64,000 nt of DNA, from NCBI GenBank assembly GCA_009829735.1, contig CM020620.1:17256354-17320353 (forward strand), written 5' to 3'. This DNA comes from Pyropia yezoensis. Lineage: Eukaryota > Rhodophyta > Bangiophyceae > Bangiales > Bangiaceae. A program made the translations under genes and the position numbers. Each line of letters starts with the position of its first letter. Positions within the stretch are counted from its first letter, which is position 1. Under the pieces are notes generated by a model that saw only the letters and a list, made by a program, of their open reading frames with translations, was not told the origin of the DNA and did not search any database. This document shows, in pieces, positions 50,088-61,790 of the stretch.

Positions 50088-50390
50088 CCTTTCGTTTCTC
50101 GCTGGTTATTTCCTTCTTGGGCGCCTGCGTGAGGGGGTAGGTAGTAGTAGGCCAGAATGCACGGACACCTTGAGGATTGGGCTGGCTCCCAATCCTCTCC
50201 CCCCCCCCTTTTGCCAGCGCCTCGTCCTGGCCCCGAAATGTTCCAATATTTCGGGCCAGCTGTCTCGAGACAGCCCCGCCGCCGGCGCTGCGCGTCGGCG
50301 GCAAGGGGGGACGACGGCGGGGTCAAGAGCAGGCGTTGCCGCGCCGCTCCCACCCCGCCGACTCGCTCGGCACGTCTGCTGTTTTTCGCT
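50084..50390 (+). repeat. Right 307-bp direct repeat (A2) of the DIRS-like element
   Basis: Matches 26819-27125. It lacks the hairpin's right arm that follows A1 and continues into cccacccgacaccctgg. Confidence 0.9.
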
Positions 50391-50532
50391 CCCACCCGAC
50401 ACCCTGGGTACAGAGCGCTCCCAGAGCACATCCTTCGTTTTTCGGAGGGCTTATCTGTCTGAGAATCCTTGTCCATGACTTCTCTTTAAATGTTTTCTAG
50501 TGGCTCTACGAATAAATTTCGATCGTCTTCTT

Positions 50533-50560
50533 GGCTCGCGGTTTTCCTCTCTCTGTAACC
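50533..50560 (+). repeat. 28-bp block B2, probable right end of the DIRS-like element
   Basis: Second copy of the B block. Its position fits the right end in a split-direct-repeat layout, but the match is short. Confidence 0.45.
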
Positions 50561-51011
50561 TTTTCTTATCCATGTGGTGGTTGTAGTCTCAGAATGTGAA
50601 AGAATATACAAATATGATATGCCCAATGTGCACATATTAATAGTCATACATGCTCTTCATATTCCATCGTTACACACCATCGGGGAGCGCCGACCACACC
50701 AGCCGCCGGCATCGCCACGCATTTGCCCGCGCAGCTGCACACAGCCGCTGCCCCAGGGCTTGCATGCCGTCGACCGCAGCAGCCACTACTCACATGGAGC
50801 TGGCCGTCGCCGCGACCCACCATGTTGAGCGGCTCTGCGACGCGACTCGGCCAACGCCCCGGACGTGAGTGTCCTGGTCATCACACACCGACCAAAAGGG
50901 GTGGAAGCGAGCGCGCGAAAGTGCCAGCAGTGGTGCTACCAGCAGTGGTGCCTCGTCGCAGCGGTAGTCCGCGGCCGTCATCGCCGAAGCATAAGGCCCC
51001 TCAACAGCAAG
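50561..51011. other. No gene seen
   Basis: An AT-richer stretch (50575-50680) followed by mixed sequence. No coding signal. Confidence 0.5.
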
Positions 51012-51486
51012 GCGCCTCGGCGTCGCCGCCGGTCCTGGCCGTCGCCGCCGTCGCGTGCGCCGCCGCTCAGGCCGCATGGGGGGCGGAACCCGTGCGTGGT
51101 CCAGCATCCCAGTGGTCGCCAGGGGCCATTGCCTTCGCCGCGTCAGTCGACGCGGCAGTGGCAACAGGGCGGCCGCACGGCGTCGCGCTGCAACCCACCG
51201 GCCATCGGTGGCCGCTGGTGCCGTGGAGATGCGGAGCGCAGCGGCGTCGGTCGGGCAGCACGGACGACAGGCGCCTCCGCGCTGCCTTCGGTCCTGGCCG
51301 TCGCCGCCGTCGCGTGCGCGGCCGCTCAGGCCGCAGGGGGGGCTGAATCCATGAGTGGCCCAGTGGTCGCCGAGGCCATCGCCGTCGCCGCGCCAGTCTA
51401 CGCGGCAGTGGCAACAGGGCGGCCGCACGGCGTCGCGCCGCAACCCACCAGTCATCCGTGGCCGCTTGCACCGTGGAGACGAGCAG
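51012..51486. repeat. Tandem duplication, two units of about 255 bp
   Basis: The blocks gtcctggccgtcgccgccgt (51032 and 51291) and gcagtggcaacagggcggcc (51155 and 51405) repeat at offsets of 259 and 250 bp, so the two units differ by small indels. Each unit also holds gtggtcgcc and gtggccgct blocks. Not recognisably coding. Confidence 0.75.
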
Positions 51487-51540
51487 CGCCGATGGGACAG
51501 GCGTTATTCGGGGCGCCTGTGTGCATCGTCATAGAAGCCC

Positions 51541-54407
51541 TCAGTCGGTTCGTAAACGCTTTGATGCGCGGGTCGCCGTCTCCCGAGTGGCAGGTACACT
51601 GTAGCGCGCCGCAGCACTCGGGGGTGGGTTGCGTCGATGGCTCGTTCGACGCCCACTTCGAGCCGTTCTTCGGGGAGGTGCAGCCGTGTCAGTCCCGCTC
51701 CCCCAGACGTCGCTCTCTGCTGAGTCCGTCCTCGGCACGCCGTCGGCATCTTCGCTCGATGAACCTCCCGACGTACTCGACGACGAGTGTCTACTCGACT
51801 GGGGGCGGCCGGAACGACCCGTTGAGCTGCCGTCGAGGGAGTCCCGCTGGTTGTCGTCCTCTCCCGGTAACCTCGCGGTCGATGCGCTAGGTTGCACTTC
51901 CTGGTCACCCCGCACATCTGGAGCAGCTGGAGCGGCAGGCGACCCACTTGGCGGCATCATGCGGCTACCGCCCTGGCCACCGGCAGCCGGCACCGCAGTC
52001 GGCCGCGGGGTCGCCCCACTAGGAGAATTTAAAGTAGGTGCATTCTTCAGCCGCCATTCCCTGTTGATGGCTCTGAGAGAGCGCTTGCTAAAGCCCTTCA
52101 CAAAACGCCCCTGTCCAGCGTCCAAGAGCAGAAGACCGTCCTCCACCCGACTATGGCCGTGGAGGAAAGTGTGAGCGAAGTAGAGCTGCGACGCCCATTG
52201 CTTGCGGTGCCCCTCGTCGATGTGATAGCCTCGGGTAATCACAGGTGGCAACCCTGCGTCATGACGTAGTTGGGTGCGGACCTGCATATCAGCCGGATGG
52301 TACAGTAGTCGAGGTGCAAAATAGGCAAGAGCGGTAGCAGTCACATGCGTCAGAATGAGGTGCGAGTGAGGTGCGTCCAAACTCATGCACGACACGCAAG
52401 GAGACATGAGCTTCACGAAGCAGAGGTGAGCGGCCGAGCAAGCGCTTACCTTCAAAGCCAATAGAGAGTATAGCAATGCTGTCACCTTGTAGTACTTCTC
52501 TCGGTTGGTAGGGGAGCTGGGCACAACCAGGTCCGCGACATCACCCCACTTGCCATACACCGCCTCGAGGGCCGCCTTCATTGACGATTTGCCGTTCCCC
52601 GTCTGTAGGAAGTTGTCATCCCAGAGGCACTGCAGGCAAGTAGCGGGGAAGAGACGCGAGGAACTGTTGCCTTTCTTGTCGTACACGATAGAATCAACCT
52701 CGTTCTTGTCGTGGAGTGAGTTGTACTTGGTGTAGAACGCTGCGACTGCCAGCGTCTTCAACTCGGACATCCAGTGCGGGATTGCCGCCCGCAGCTTCTT
52801 CCCGGGCCGCACCATGCTGGTGCCTGACTTGCTTGACCAAGAGTGAAAGCGGACCTTGGTGTCAAGGAGCAGCTTGGCCTCATCGTACGTCATACGTTCA
52901 TGACTCATCACGACCTCCTAGCGAGCGTACTTGGGCGCCTCCGCGGTAGACAGTGTCCATGTCTGTACCATGCAGGGTATCTCGCCGGTACCTGGCCATG
53001 AAGGCCTCCTGTCATCGCCCACGCCAAAATCACAACGCCTCCAGAACGAACAAAAGCACAAGCCATGTGTTAAATGTGCTCACGTAAGTGCACACTCTGG
53101 TAACCCATGCTTCCTGCAACGACTGTATCGGCGAGCAAGCAAGGCAAGCAAAGCAGGTCACGGGCAGGCATAAAGCGAACCTTGAGCGGCTTGAACCAGC
53201 GCATTGTTGCATGCGCCTGCGCCCTGAGACTCAGAGGGCAAGCCACTGGTCTGGGTGGGGCCGCAGGGGCAGCGTCCTCCAGTATCGTTGCCACTGACGG
53301 CTTGTCCGCGAAGTGCTTCACGACGTTCAGCACGTGCCCGCCAGTCTCCACACCGACATTGGCTTGGCCGGTAAGAGTAGTCAGCATGCTTCGAACGGTG
53401 ACGAGCTCTCCCTTGCAAGCCATCCACTCCTTAGTCAGGGCCTTGAAATCTGCTGAGAGGGTGTCGAGCTTCTCCTTCGTCGTCTTCAACTTCTTAGGCC
53501 GCTTCCCTTTTTCACTAGCCGCCGGTGGAGGCACTGGACTGCCTGGACCGTCTGCCACGCCACGTGACTCAGGAGGCGCTTGGCTCCCTGGCCCGTCCGC
53601 CACGCCACGGGATGGAAGGGCAGCTTGACCGCCTTGACCGGCACCCACGTCATGGGATGCCGAAGGCACTTGGCTGCCTGGCCTGGCTACTACGCCACTG
53701 CAAGCACGAAGTACTTGGCGGTTTGGGTCATAAGCTTCCTGCGAACGCGAAGAGCCCAGCAGCAGCGGGTGAGCACGACGGGGCAGCAGCTGCGACCCAT
53801 ACAGAGACAAGGGGTGTTGATCGCGAATCTCAGGAGCCGTCCACGGCGGGAAACTGGCAGGAGTCCCTGTTCCAGCTCTTGTAGAATGGCGCAGACGGAA
53901 AGCTGCCGCTGAGCGCGCCCGTAGCGGCACATCGTCGTCGGATATTCCTCGACCGAACAAGTCCTGTCCATGTCCTGTCACGTCCAACACAGGGTCCTGG
54001 CCAACATGGCGCGGCGGCGAGAGCAGAAGTCCTGCCGCCGCGTACGGGGAATCAGAACGAGCAGGACGGGCAGCGTCATCATGAAGAAAGCCACCCTCAC
54101 GTTGGCCGCTCTCGGCTGGGCGCAGGACGTCTTGAGAACCAGCAGTCGAGTACTGAGCCGCCTGGCTCCGCACGGGAGGCCGAGCAGCAGCTGCCCGCTC
54201 GGTTACGGACTCATCCAAAGCCGTCTCGGTGTAGCGGGCGCCAGGTGCGGGGCGTCGACTGCGATCGCGTGCAGACCCTGATTCGACCTGTGTCATTGGC
54301 ATAGGGAGTCCAGCTGGGAGCGCTTCTCGACAGTTAGATTCCAGACGTCCTCCATCTGGTGCAGTCGGAGAAAGACCGCGCACGCTGACTCTGCCACGGC
54401 GACCCAT
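51541..54407 (-). CDS. Hypothetical protein, probably three exons
   Basis: Exon 1 starts at ATG 54407 (MGRRGRVSVRGLSPTAPDGG). It is Ser/Arg/Pro-rich with repeats such as SRGVADGPGS, and it has a Lys-rich coiled segment (KGKRPKKLKTTKEKLDTLSA) and MTRWF-like text near 53180. A probable intron follows (about 53175-52926, limits unsure). Exon 2 has MSHERMTYDEAKLLLDTKVR, WMSELKTLAVAAFYTKYNSL, FPATCLQCLWDDNFLQTGNG. A GT-AG intron of 168 nt (52449-52282) is followed by exon 3 (ADMQ/VRTQLRHDAGLPPVITRGYH, QLYFAHTFLHGHSRVEDGLL, GRFVKGFSKRSLRAINREWR) and a Ser/Pro-rich tail ending at 51541. I recognise no family. The balanced composition of exons 2-3 supports a real gene, possibly transposon-derived. 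Confidence 0.55.
52282..52449 (-). other. Probable intron in the hypothetical gene
   Basis: Donor GAAG|GTAAGC and acceptor ATGCAG|GTCC. The length of 168 nt is a multiple of three and has no stop, so unspliced read-through is also possible. The retained text (CSAAHLCFVKLMSPCVSC) looks unlike the flanks. Confidence 0.55.
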
Positions 54408-57400
54408 GCCCTCGCTACGGGGCTCGGCAGTGGACTACGGGGCCGAAGCGGAAAACAGGCAGGCACACCGCTCGCATTGGAGGTGCCCAGCCAAGTTGAC
54501 TGTATGAATCAAAGCCTGGGGACCCGCATGCACGACTCGTTGTCGTCGTGCCGCCGTATCGATCGCCTCCACCTGGGCCAACCGACCAGCAACGTAGACA
54601 GAAGAGAAATAGGTGCACGAGGGGAACGCCGTCCTCCCTCGTCCGCCGCCACCGCCTCGGCTGTCCGAACGATCGCGCGGACACACGAAAATAATTCCAA
54701 GGTGGGATGGCAAACAAGCCGCCCCAGCTGCGGTTCCTTCTTCGTCCGCTGCCACCGCCTCGGCCGACGGATCGGTAGCGTAAGCATGCAAAGCACACAG
54801 GCAGAGGAGAATCGCACACACAAGTTGCCCCGCCTTCTTGGAAAGTTTTTGTTGCCCCAGTTCCCACCCCGGCCCGTTGCCTCGCCGGAGCCACCACCTC
54901 GGCAAACCGAAGCGACACGCGGACGATCAGGTGGCTGTGGCTTGGGGGCTGGTTTTTCCTGCGGGCGCGCTCCCTACCTCGTTACCTCCCGCGCTTCTTG
55001 CGCAACCGTCAGCCACCGCTGCCGCACCCCTCGCCTCCGCCGCCTCAAGCAGCTGCCCCACTGCTGCCGCTGCCGAAGCCGCCGTAAGAGCCGGCGGCTT
55101 CTCACTACCGTGCGCAGCTGTGAGCAGCTGCCACACAATGCTGCCGCCACCTGCCGCTGCTGCCCACAGCCGTCCCGCACTCCCGGTGTTGTAGCCACCT
55201 GCCTCTTCCGACAGTCTCTCGCTCACAGCAGCCCTCGCCCGTGCCAACCGTCTTTGCCCAACAGCTAGCGCTGGCAGTGCCTCCAGTCGCGTCACAGCAC
55301 CCGCCTCCACCCTCGCCGCCTGTGTGCACCCACTCGCGCTCCCAGACGCGCGTGAGATATGTCCTTAGCCGCCGCCTCCTTCGCGGATAGCGACGTCGCT
55401 GCGCCCACCGCACGTCAAACCCACAAGAGCGGCTCACGTCGTGGACCGCACGATGAGGATGCGTGTAGAAGCGTGCCACGAGCACCGATGATAGTAACGT
55501 GCGTCAAGAGCGCTGGGGGGGAAGAAGGTACTCAGCTTGGGGCCATTTGTCGGGTCTGGCGACAGCACGTCCGGTGCATGAGTTGTCGGGCAGGGGGGGG
55601 CCCTCCCGCGGTACAGATTCTCAGCGCTCGGGGCAAATGCTGGACCTCCACCGTGGGCAGTCGATGTCAGCAGCCCAACGAGCGAGTACGGGAATTCGTT
55701 GAAACAGAGCAGAGCGATGAAGGCGCCGGGCGGACAAGTGCTGCATAATGTCCTGTATCGTCGTCTGTCAACGCGTCATATCGGGACCACCAAATGGACG
55801 CGATCGGTCTACTCCGCGACTGTCCCAGTATTTTTTACACTCGACGGCATGAAACGTACGACAGCACGAGCTGTGAAGCCCAGTTCCCTCGCATATTATT
55901 ACAATATGTGTCGGCCTTTTCTGTCCCTTGTCAAGGTGCGACTCTGAGAATGACAGGGTTTCACCGTGATCCGCTCTGCTGACAGTGCTTTTTGGGAAAG
56001 CGACTGAGGCCGCGATTGATCCGCGAAATCGACTGAGACCGCGATTGATCCGCAACTGCTGTCATCAATCGGCGCTTGAGGAGACGACGGCCGGCGCATT
56101 GCCCACCAGGCCCCTGCGAGTAGCCTGAAGCAGCCGTAACCGGGGGTTTGGCTGCCGCCCGGTACCTCGATCGCCTCATCTGCGACATCGCTAACGAGCA
56201 GTTGCGGCACTTCCGCGACCTCGGCGGGAGCGGCTGTAGTGCCGGCGGCCTGTGCGGCATCGGAAGCAGTTTCGGGGGGAGCGGGGGCAATCGTGGCGTG
56301 GGCCGGGTGTCTCACGTTCGTCGGAGGTGCTGGGGAGGACTCCTCCGCCTGCCCCCTCTCCCTGTTCACCCTCTGGTGCCCGTCGCGGCGTGTGGCGCGT
56401 CTGTGGTCTTCTTTAACGGGACGCATGGGAACGAAGATGTCTACTGCGTGTAAGTGCGCATGGCTTCGAGCACGGCCCAGCTAGCGATGACGCGCCGGTC
56501 GCGGCGCCTGTCGCCAACGTCGATTGCGAGCCAGCCAAAGCTGCAGTGGCTGGCTTGGGGCGGCGCGATGCCTCGCTGCAGGAGGGGCAGCGGTGCCGCC
56601 GTGGGCGATAGCGGCGCTGCGGCCGTCAGAAACGGAGCACCCTCAGCGTACTGTGGGCCTGACGCCAGTGCAGAGGTCAGTGGCAACAGCTTGCCCCGCA
56701 CCGACGGCGCGGCCGACAGCCCGGCTGTGTCCGGCGATCCTGCCAGCCCCAGGGACGAGGCCTCCGCGATGTCGTCGTCGACGGCCCTAAGGCTTTTCCA
56801 ATATTCTTGTGGCGGTACATTCTGTAGCTCACGTACTCTGCGGGGCGTGTTGGGGTGGAGAAGGGTGGGTACACGTGAATGGCGTTGACTCTTTTGAGGG
56901 GGGGGGGCACGTCCTCCGCAGGGAGGTCACTGTTGCTCTTCCTATGTGCCGCGACGACACGCGGGCTGCGTGTGACCTCGATGTCCAAGCCGTGGAATTT
57001 TTCGCATCCTCGCTAGCGTTCGTGGTGGTGGCGGCAATGGTGGTGTACTGGGCCCCAAACGCACGTGCGTTCGTCGCAGCAAGCGGCCGACGGGTCGGGA
57101 TGCCGGTACCATTGCCATCGTGTTTGACTCGGCCTTCTTCATCGACTTTGAGAGTCAGCGGCGGCGGCTCATCTACAGGTCGGATGCGGTCAAGGTCGGC
57201 GCCACCATCATGCTCAGACTCCTCGTCTACAGTGAGCGGTGTGCAACGCTGCGGGCTGACATACCCCCTTCCGTCGTTTGTTCAGGCCAAGTGTCTGTGT
57301 ACCCTTTGTATATGCAGACCCCTGCCTGTGTTCTGTTGAGTTTGCCTTTTTGTTTTCTTCCTTTCTATACCCTGGGCATGGGCCGCTGCCAATGTGGCGG

Positions 57401-59240
57401 CGACCCCCCCTCTCTCACTACCGTCTTGGAGAGAACTAATCACACGGTCATGCTGTGACAGGCGTCTGCAAACAGAGCCAGCACTTAACGACCCTCATAT
57501 TGTGGAACACAGAACCCGGCCCCAGTCTCCCCTCTTCGTCACGATGGCCACCAACCGCCGTCGCCGCCGCCGCCACCGCCGACCGGAGGCCCGCCGACGC
57601 GGTCAGACGGGAGCGGAGGCCCGCAAAGGCCCACCGCCGTGGCACCGCTGCCGCCGACGCCGCGGTCGCCGCGACCGCCGCTGCTGCCGCCGCCGAGACC
57701 CTACCAGCCGTTTCGGAGGCGCATGACAAGGCGCATATCGCGCGACAAGATGGTCTTGCGGCCGGCGTGCTCAGAGCACTCGCGCGTGTCGTGCAGAGCT
57801 TGCACTACGAACGCCTCAGCGACACGCTGAATGGCTTCCAGAGCCGTTGACTGCATACGAAGATCCGGCATGACGTTGCAGGCGATCTCTCGCACCAGGC
57901 GCTGGAACGCGAGCCATGGCAGCTTGCCAAGACGCGCAGAGAGTCACGGAGGAACGGACCAGGGGGCGGGTAGACGGGGGGAGGAGCTGTTCGATGGAGA
58001 GGGGACGGATGTCGGCAGGTAGCTGTGGCGTGGAACTGTGGTGTCGGAACACGGTTTGCTCTACTGGGGCAGGTGTTTGTGCTTCTTATTGCCCGAAGAC
58101 CGCAGAAAGGCCGGAAATGCGCTGAGGGGAACAGGGCATCTGGGGCCAGTTGCCTGCTGCACACACAACGGCCGCCTGCGCGGCTGCGAGCCGAAAGCTG
58201 CAGGCGTGCGGCGCCCAGCCGCAGCGCTCTCGATTTTCGGGAAGTCATTGCCTCCCACATCAGCTGCTGCGAGGCGCTTGAATCAAATATTTGCTTTGAG
58301 GTGCGCCAGAACATATGCTCTTCAACTCGCAGCCCGAAGAGCTGCGCCAGGAGGCGCAGGCGCGCTTCCAGGGGAGGCCAGACAATGTTGGTCTTCAACA
58401 GGGAGGCGTAGAGGCGCTTCCAGCAGACGCGAGGGAGTGTAGCCCTCCAAAGCATGTGCGTGGGTACTTCCAGCTCGGGAGTGCAGCTCTCCAACAATTT
58501 GTCAGGCACTGGGCGAGGTTCCACGCGCCCTTCGAATCCGCTCGTGAGCGGGTTGCCAAGATTCTTGTATTTCTCACCTACCAAACGTTGTGCACTTGCC
58601 CGCACAAGCGCGCAAGATGGGGGCTTGTCCAAGAGGTATCGCCTGTGCGTACGACGTGGAGGCCTCTGGCCAATGGCCACTGCAGGATTGCCATGTAAGG
58701 GCTGGGGATGCCGTGCCGAGTTCTCGTATTTGTTGTGTTAGATTTTCGTTTTGTGACTGTGACGCGTCTTCGTGTCAGTCGTCGTGCTTGCCTTGAGCGC
58801 ACATTGGACTGACAAGATTTTTGGAGCACCTCTAGGGTGCCTGTCGTCTGCGGGATTTTCGACCTGGGTGCGTGGAGGCAGGGCACTCTTCCACACGCGT
58901 GAGCAAGCCCAACCTGCGTGAAGGTTGCTCTGTCTGGTAGCTCTGGGAGAGGGGTGAAACCAGCGTCCTCAAACGAGGTGCGCGTGGCCAAGGCCCACCC
59001 ATTGCAACCTGGAGAGACCTGTTGCGTGCCAGGGTCACGAGCAACCGCCTCATGGCAGGTGGCATCAGAGCGTTTAAGTGCGTGATGAGGCCGTCTGGGC
59101 TCCGCATGTGGCGGCGTTCCTCACTCCACAGTTGCCCTAACCTCCGCGACCATCACCTGCCCTCTCCGCCTTTTCACTGTCCGTTTGCGCGTGACCTTTC
59201 CACGGGGCTGCATCGAGGCTTGCTCACCTTTCCTACCCAT
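54408..59240. other. Long stretch without a supportable gene
   Basis: Short open frames occur on both strands but none shows a known motif or clear splice structure. The longest is a minus-strand frame at 57805-58680 (WKRLYASLLKTNIVWPPLEA, LRLLAQLFGLRVEEHMFWRT in the middle), which might be an exon or a decayed element. Small low-complexity blocks occur at 54620-54780 and 57540-57710 (gccgcc-rich). A 23-bp direct repeat lies at 56002-56053. I see no rRNA or tRNA gene. Confidence 0.4.
56002..56053 (+). repeat. Two copies of a 23-bp direct repeat
   Basis: The block gactgag(g/a)ccgcgattgatccgc at 56002-56024 and 56031-56053 (29-bp period). Confidence 0.7.
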
Positions 59241-59850
59241 TATGGAGCCCCCCGCGTGCTGGTTCAAGCGCCACTTCCCCCACCTCAGCGTCTGCGACGG
59301 CCACTCCCCCGCTTCATCCCAGGAGTCAGACATCGATGCAGTCAACTTTGAGATGTACCACACTTTGCACCCGGGAGACGAGATTGAGGTTCTTCATGAG
59401 CCTGCCGGTGCCGCTGTGAGCAGCGCCGCGGCAGACACCCCCGGGCGCTTCCTGACGGCTGGCGGGGGCAAGGGATAGGCTCGTGCGAACGACGCGCTGA
59501 ACCAGCTCATGTGGGACCGTTGGTCTCCTGCGGGAAGCGCCAGTAACCAGAACGACGAGGCCAAGGCGACAGGCACGAAGAGGAGCGCGGGCGCGAAGGA
59601 GGTGGACAACAAGGTGATGATCACCGAGCTGACCGACCAGCACACGGAGCTGGTGCACGCTTCTCCGTACGACATTATCGTGCACGGTGCTGCCTGCTGC
59701 ACGGAGAGCGTGAGTCCCCACGTGATGACCATGGAGAAAGATGGCCTGTGGGTCGTCGAGTCGCACGTGCGCCCGCGCAACACCTGTGGCGGCAGTGAGC
59801 ACGATGGCGTCACCGTGGTCGAGAAGAGCTTGGTCGCACGCCCGCAGTAG
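59241..59850 (+). pseudogene. Small hypothetical ORF with one internal TAG
   Basis: A frame from ATG 59241 (MEPPACWFKRHFPHLSVCDG) runs to TAG 59476-59478 and stays open in the same frame (ARANDALNQLMWDRWSPAGS) to TAG 59848-59850 (VTVVEKSLVARPQ). The composition is that of an ordinary protein (DNKVMITELTDQHTELVHAS). No family is recognised. It could be a decayed gene, a sequence error at the TAG, or an exon pair. Confidence 0.3.
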
Positions 59851-61410
59851 TGTTGTGCGCCGGAGAGGTTAGCCTTTTTTCATAGTTGGTCGCGGAAGCA
59901 GTACGGTGAGGTGCTCCATTCAGCCCAGGCTTCGTTAATGTAAACAGTACCTAGACAGTTCTCCATCAACGTCTCCGCAATGGAAACTCACAACTTGTAC
60001 GAGAAGAGCCGCTCCAGTGACTGCGCTGCACTCTCACTGTCGCCATTGCTTCTACGCCATAAAAGCCCCGCGTAGGTAGCAGTCAGTGACCGCCACGGTC
60101 GCCATCGCCGTGACAGCAGAGATGGAACAAACATGCGTCCGCAGCAGGTTCAGCTGCGCCAAATCGTCCGACGAGGTCACTGCCACTGCCACGCCACTAC
60201 TTGGCGCCAAGCGCCAGCCGATCGAGGGGGCCGGAGAAGGGGGCCTCGGAGCCCTCGGAGCGCAATGGAACATCGGGAGGAGCCCCTGGGGAAGGGAGAG
60301 TCCCGCGCCGACCGTGCACGGCGCCGACGCAGACGACACCCCCCAAAGCAACGCATAGGCCCCGCCCTAGGGCGAGGAAAGACTCACGAGGGAGCCTCTA
60401 TTACGTCATCCAGTGGGAACAACAGCGCGACGCACGACAAACTCCGAGACGGCGGCAACGACGGTGGGAGTGGCGCCGCCCCGGTCGCCGCCACCGCCGT
60501 CGCCGTTGCCGTTGCCTCGTTTTGTGTGAAGAGCGTCCGACTTGCCCGGTGTCGGGAGCTTGGAGATGTGAGACTCGACGCGAGCGGAGGCACGAAATGT
60601 CAACGCGGACAACCCCGGATGCACCGGTACAGACACAGGGAGGGATGAATACATGTAACAATCAATGCCAAGCATTGAACGGCCCCAGGGGATGCCGCCC
60701 GCAGTGCCGGCATCTCATCTCGTCGGCGGAGGCGGTGCCGTCACCCGTCGCCGCCACCACAACCGCCATCGCGGAGCCACAGCCACTATCACCGCCCAGT
60801 CCACCATCGCCGCCGCCACCGCCACCGCCACCGACAATACTGCTACCGCCGCTGCCACCGCCATGCCGTACTGTGTGCCGCGCGGTCTTCGCGAGAGAGG
60901 TACATTGCTGGCAAGCACTTCCACCGGGAGCGCGTGACGGCCCGAGAAATCGGCCTCGGAAACGGCCAGCAGAAGGGGCCCAGGGGTGCGTGTGACCCCC
61001 GCCAGGCATCGGCGTCTTTGACAAAGCCGGCGGCTGGACCAGCCCCCAGCCAGCGGTGCCAGTGCCGCCAGAGCCGGTATGCCCCTTAGTGGTCGTCACG
61101 GAGGGAGTCCCGGTCAACGCTCGTGAACGACTACGTGGGTGCCAGACGTCAGCTGTTTGTTCGCCTCCCAGGGTCCGAGCTAAGACGTTCACACAAGTCA
61201 AAAACGTCTCGATTGAAAATAATCTATTTGACACGTGCCGTATGTTGCTTATTGTACATTGTATGGCTGACGAAAGCAGTTCCACGGCGCGCCAGGCACG
61301 TCCAGGAAGAGAGCGACGTTTGAAGGCGGAAGAAAGTGTTTCCACATGTGTGATCTTCAGTGCCTGCTGGCACCTATTTCATCCTCAAGAGAACCAATGA
61401 AGCGCTCAGG
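59851..61410. other. No supportable gene
   Basis: Mixed composition with imperfect ccgccaccg-type trinucleotide runs (60480-60510, 60780-60860). Open frames here lack motifs. Confidence 0.4.
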
Positions 61411-61790
61411 ATCCGCTGTTTCATTCGCATGTCAATGTCTCAGACAAACGATATCCCATCTACGTGTCTACTGATGCCAGCGGGTATGCTGTTGGCGCAG
61501 TCCTCCAACAAGACGACGGAAAGGGACGGCGTCCTGTGGCATTCTTCTCACTGACTCTGAACATCCACGAGCAACGCTACAGCATCCGCGAACGTGAGCT
61601 GCTCGCAGTGGTCCAAGCCATTTGAGACTGGCGCTGCTACCTCCACGGACGACCCTTTGAGGACCATACCGACCACGAGTCCCTTAGATACCTGCGAATC
61701 CAAGAAAGGCTGAACGACCGCCAAGTCAAGTCGTTGGAGCTTCAGGATCAATTCCAGTTCAAGATTGTCCCGATCAGAGCACGCCCTTCA
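61411..61790 (+). pseudogene. Fossil RNase H domain of an LTR retrotransposon
   Basis: The plus-strand frame reads YVSTDASGYAVGAVLQQDDG, then RPVAFFSLTLNIHEQRYS, IRERELLAVVQAI, a TGA (61623-61625), and DWRCYLHGRPFEDHTDHESL. It has the RNase H TDAS, ERELLAVV and TDHxSLxYL blocks of Ty3/gypsy Pol in order. The stop, and the lack of RT before it and integrase after it, show a short relic. Its sequence differs from both other Ty3 families in the window. Confidence 0.8.

Larger units (their letters stand above)
26819..50560 (+). mobile_element. DIRS/PAT-like tyrosine-recombinase retrotransposon, split by a nested Ty3 array
   Basis: The order is direct repeat A1 (26819-27125), gag-like ORF, reverse transcriptase, RNase H, a nested insertion (29749-48687), the rest of the RNase H tail, tyrosine recombinase, and direct repeat A2 (50084-50390). 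A1 and A2 are both 307 bp with two visible substitutions. A 28-bp block just before A2 (50060-50087) recurs at 50533-50560. That recalls the split direct repeats (A1, B1, A2, B2) of PAT/Ngaro elements, which integrate by recombinase and make no target duplication. The RT has lost its catalytic core, so this copy is not autonomous. Confidence 0.8.

Noticed and set aside
57805-58680. 291-residue minus-strand frame
   Set aside because: It has some ordinary-looking text, but no motif, no clear start context and a competing frame on the other strand. Kept only as a note in the stretch description.
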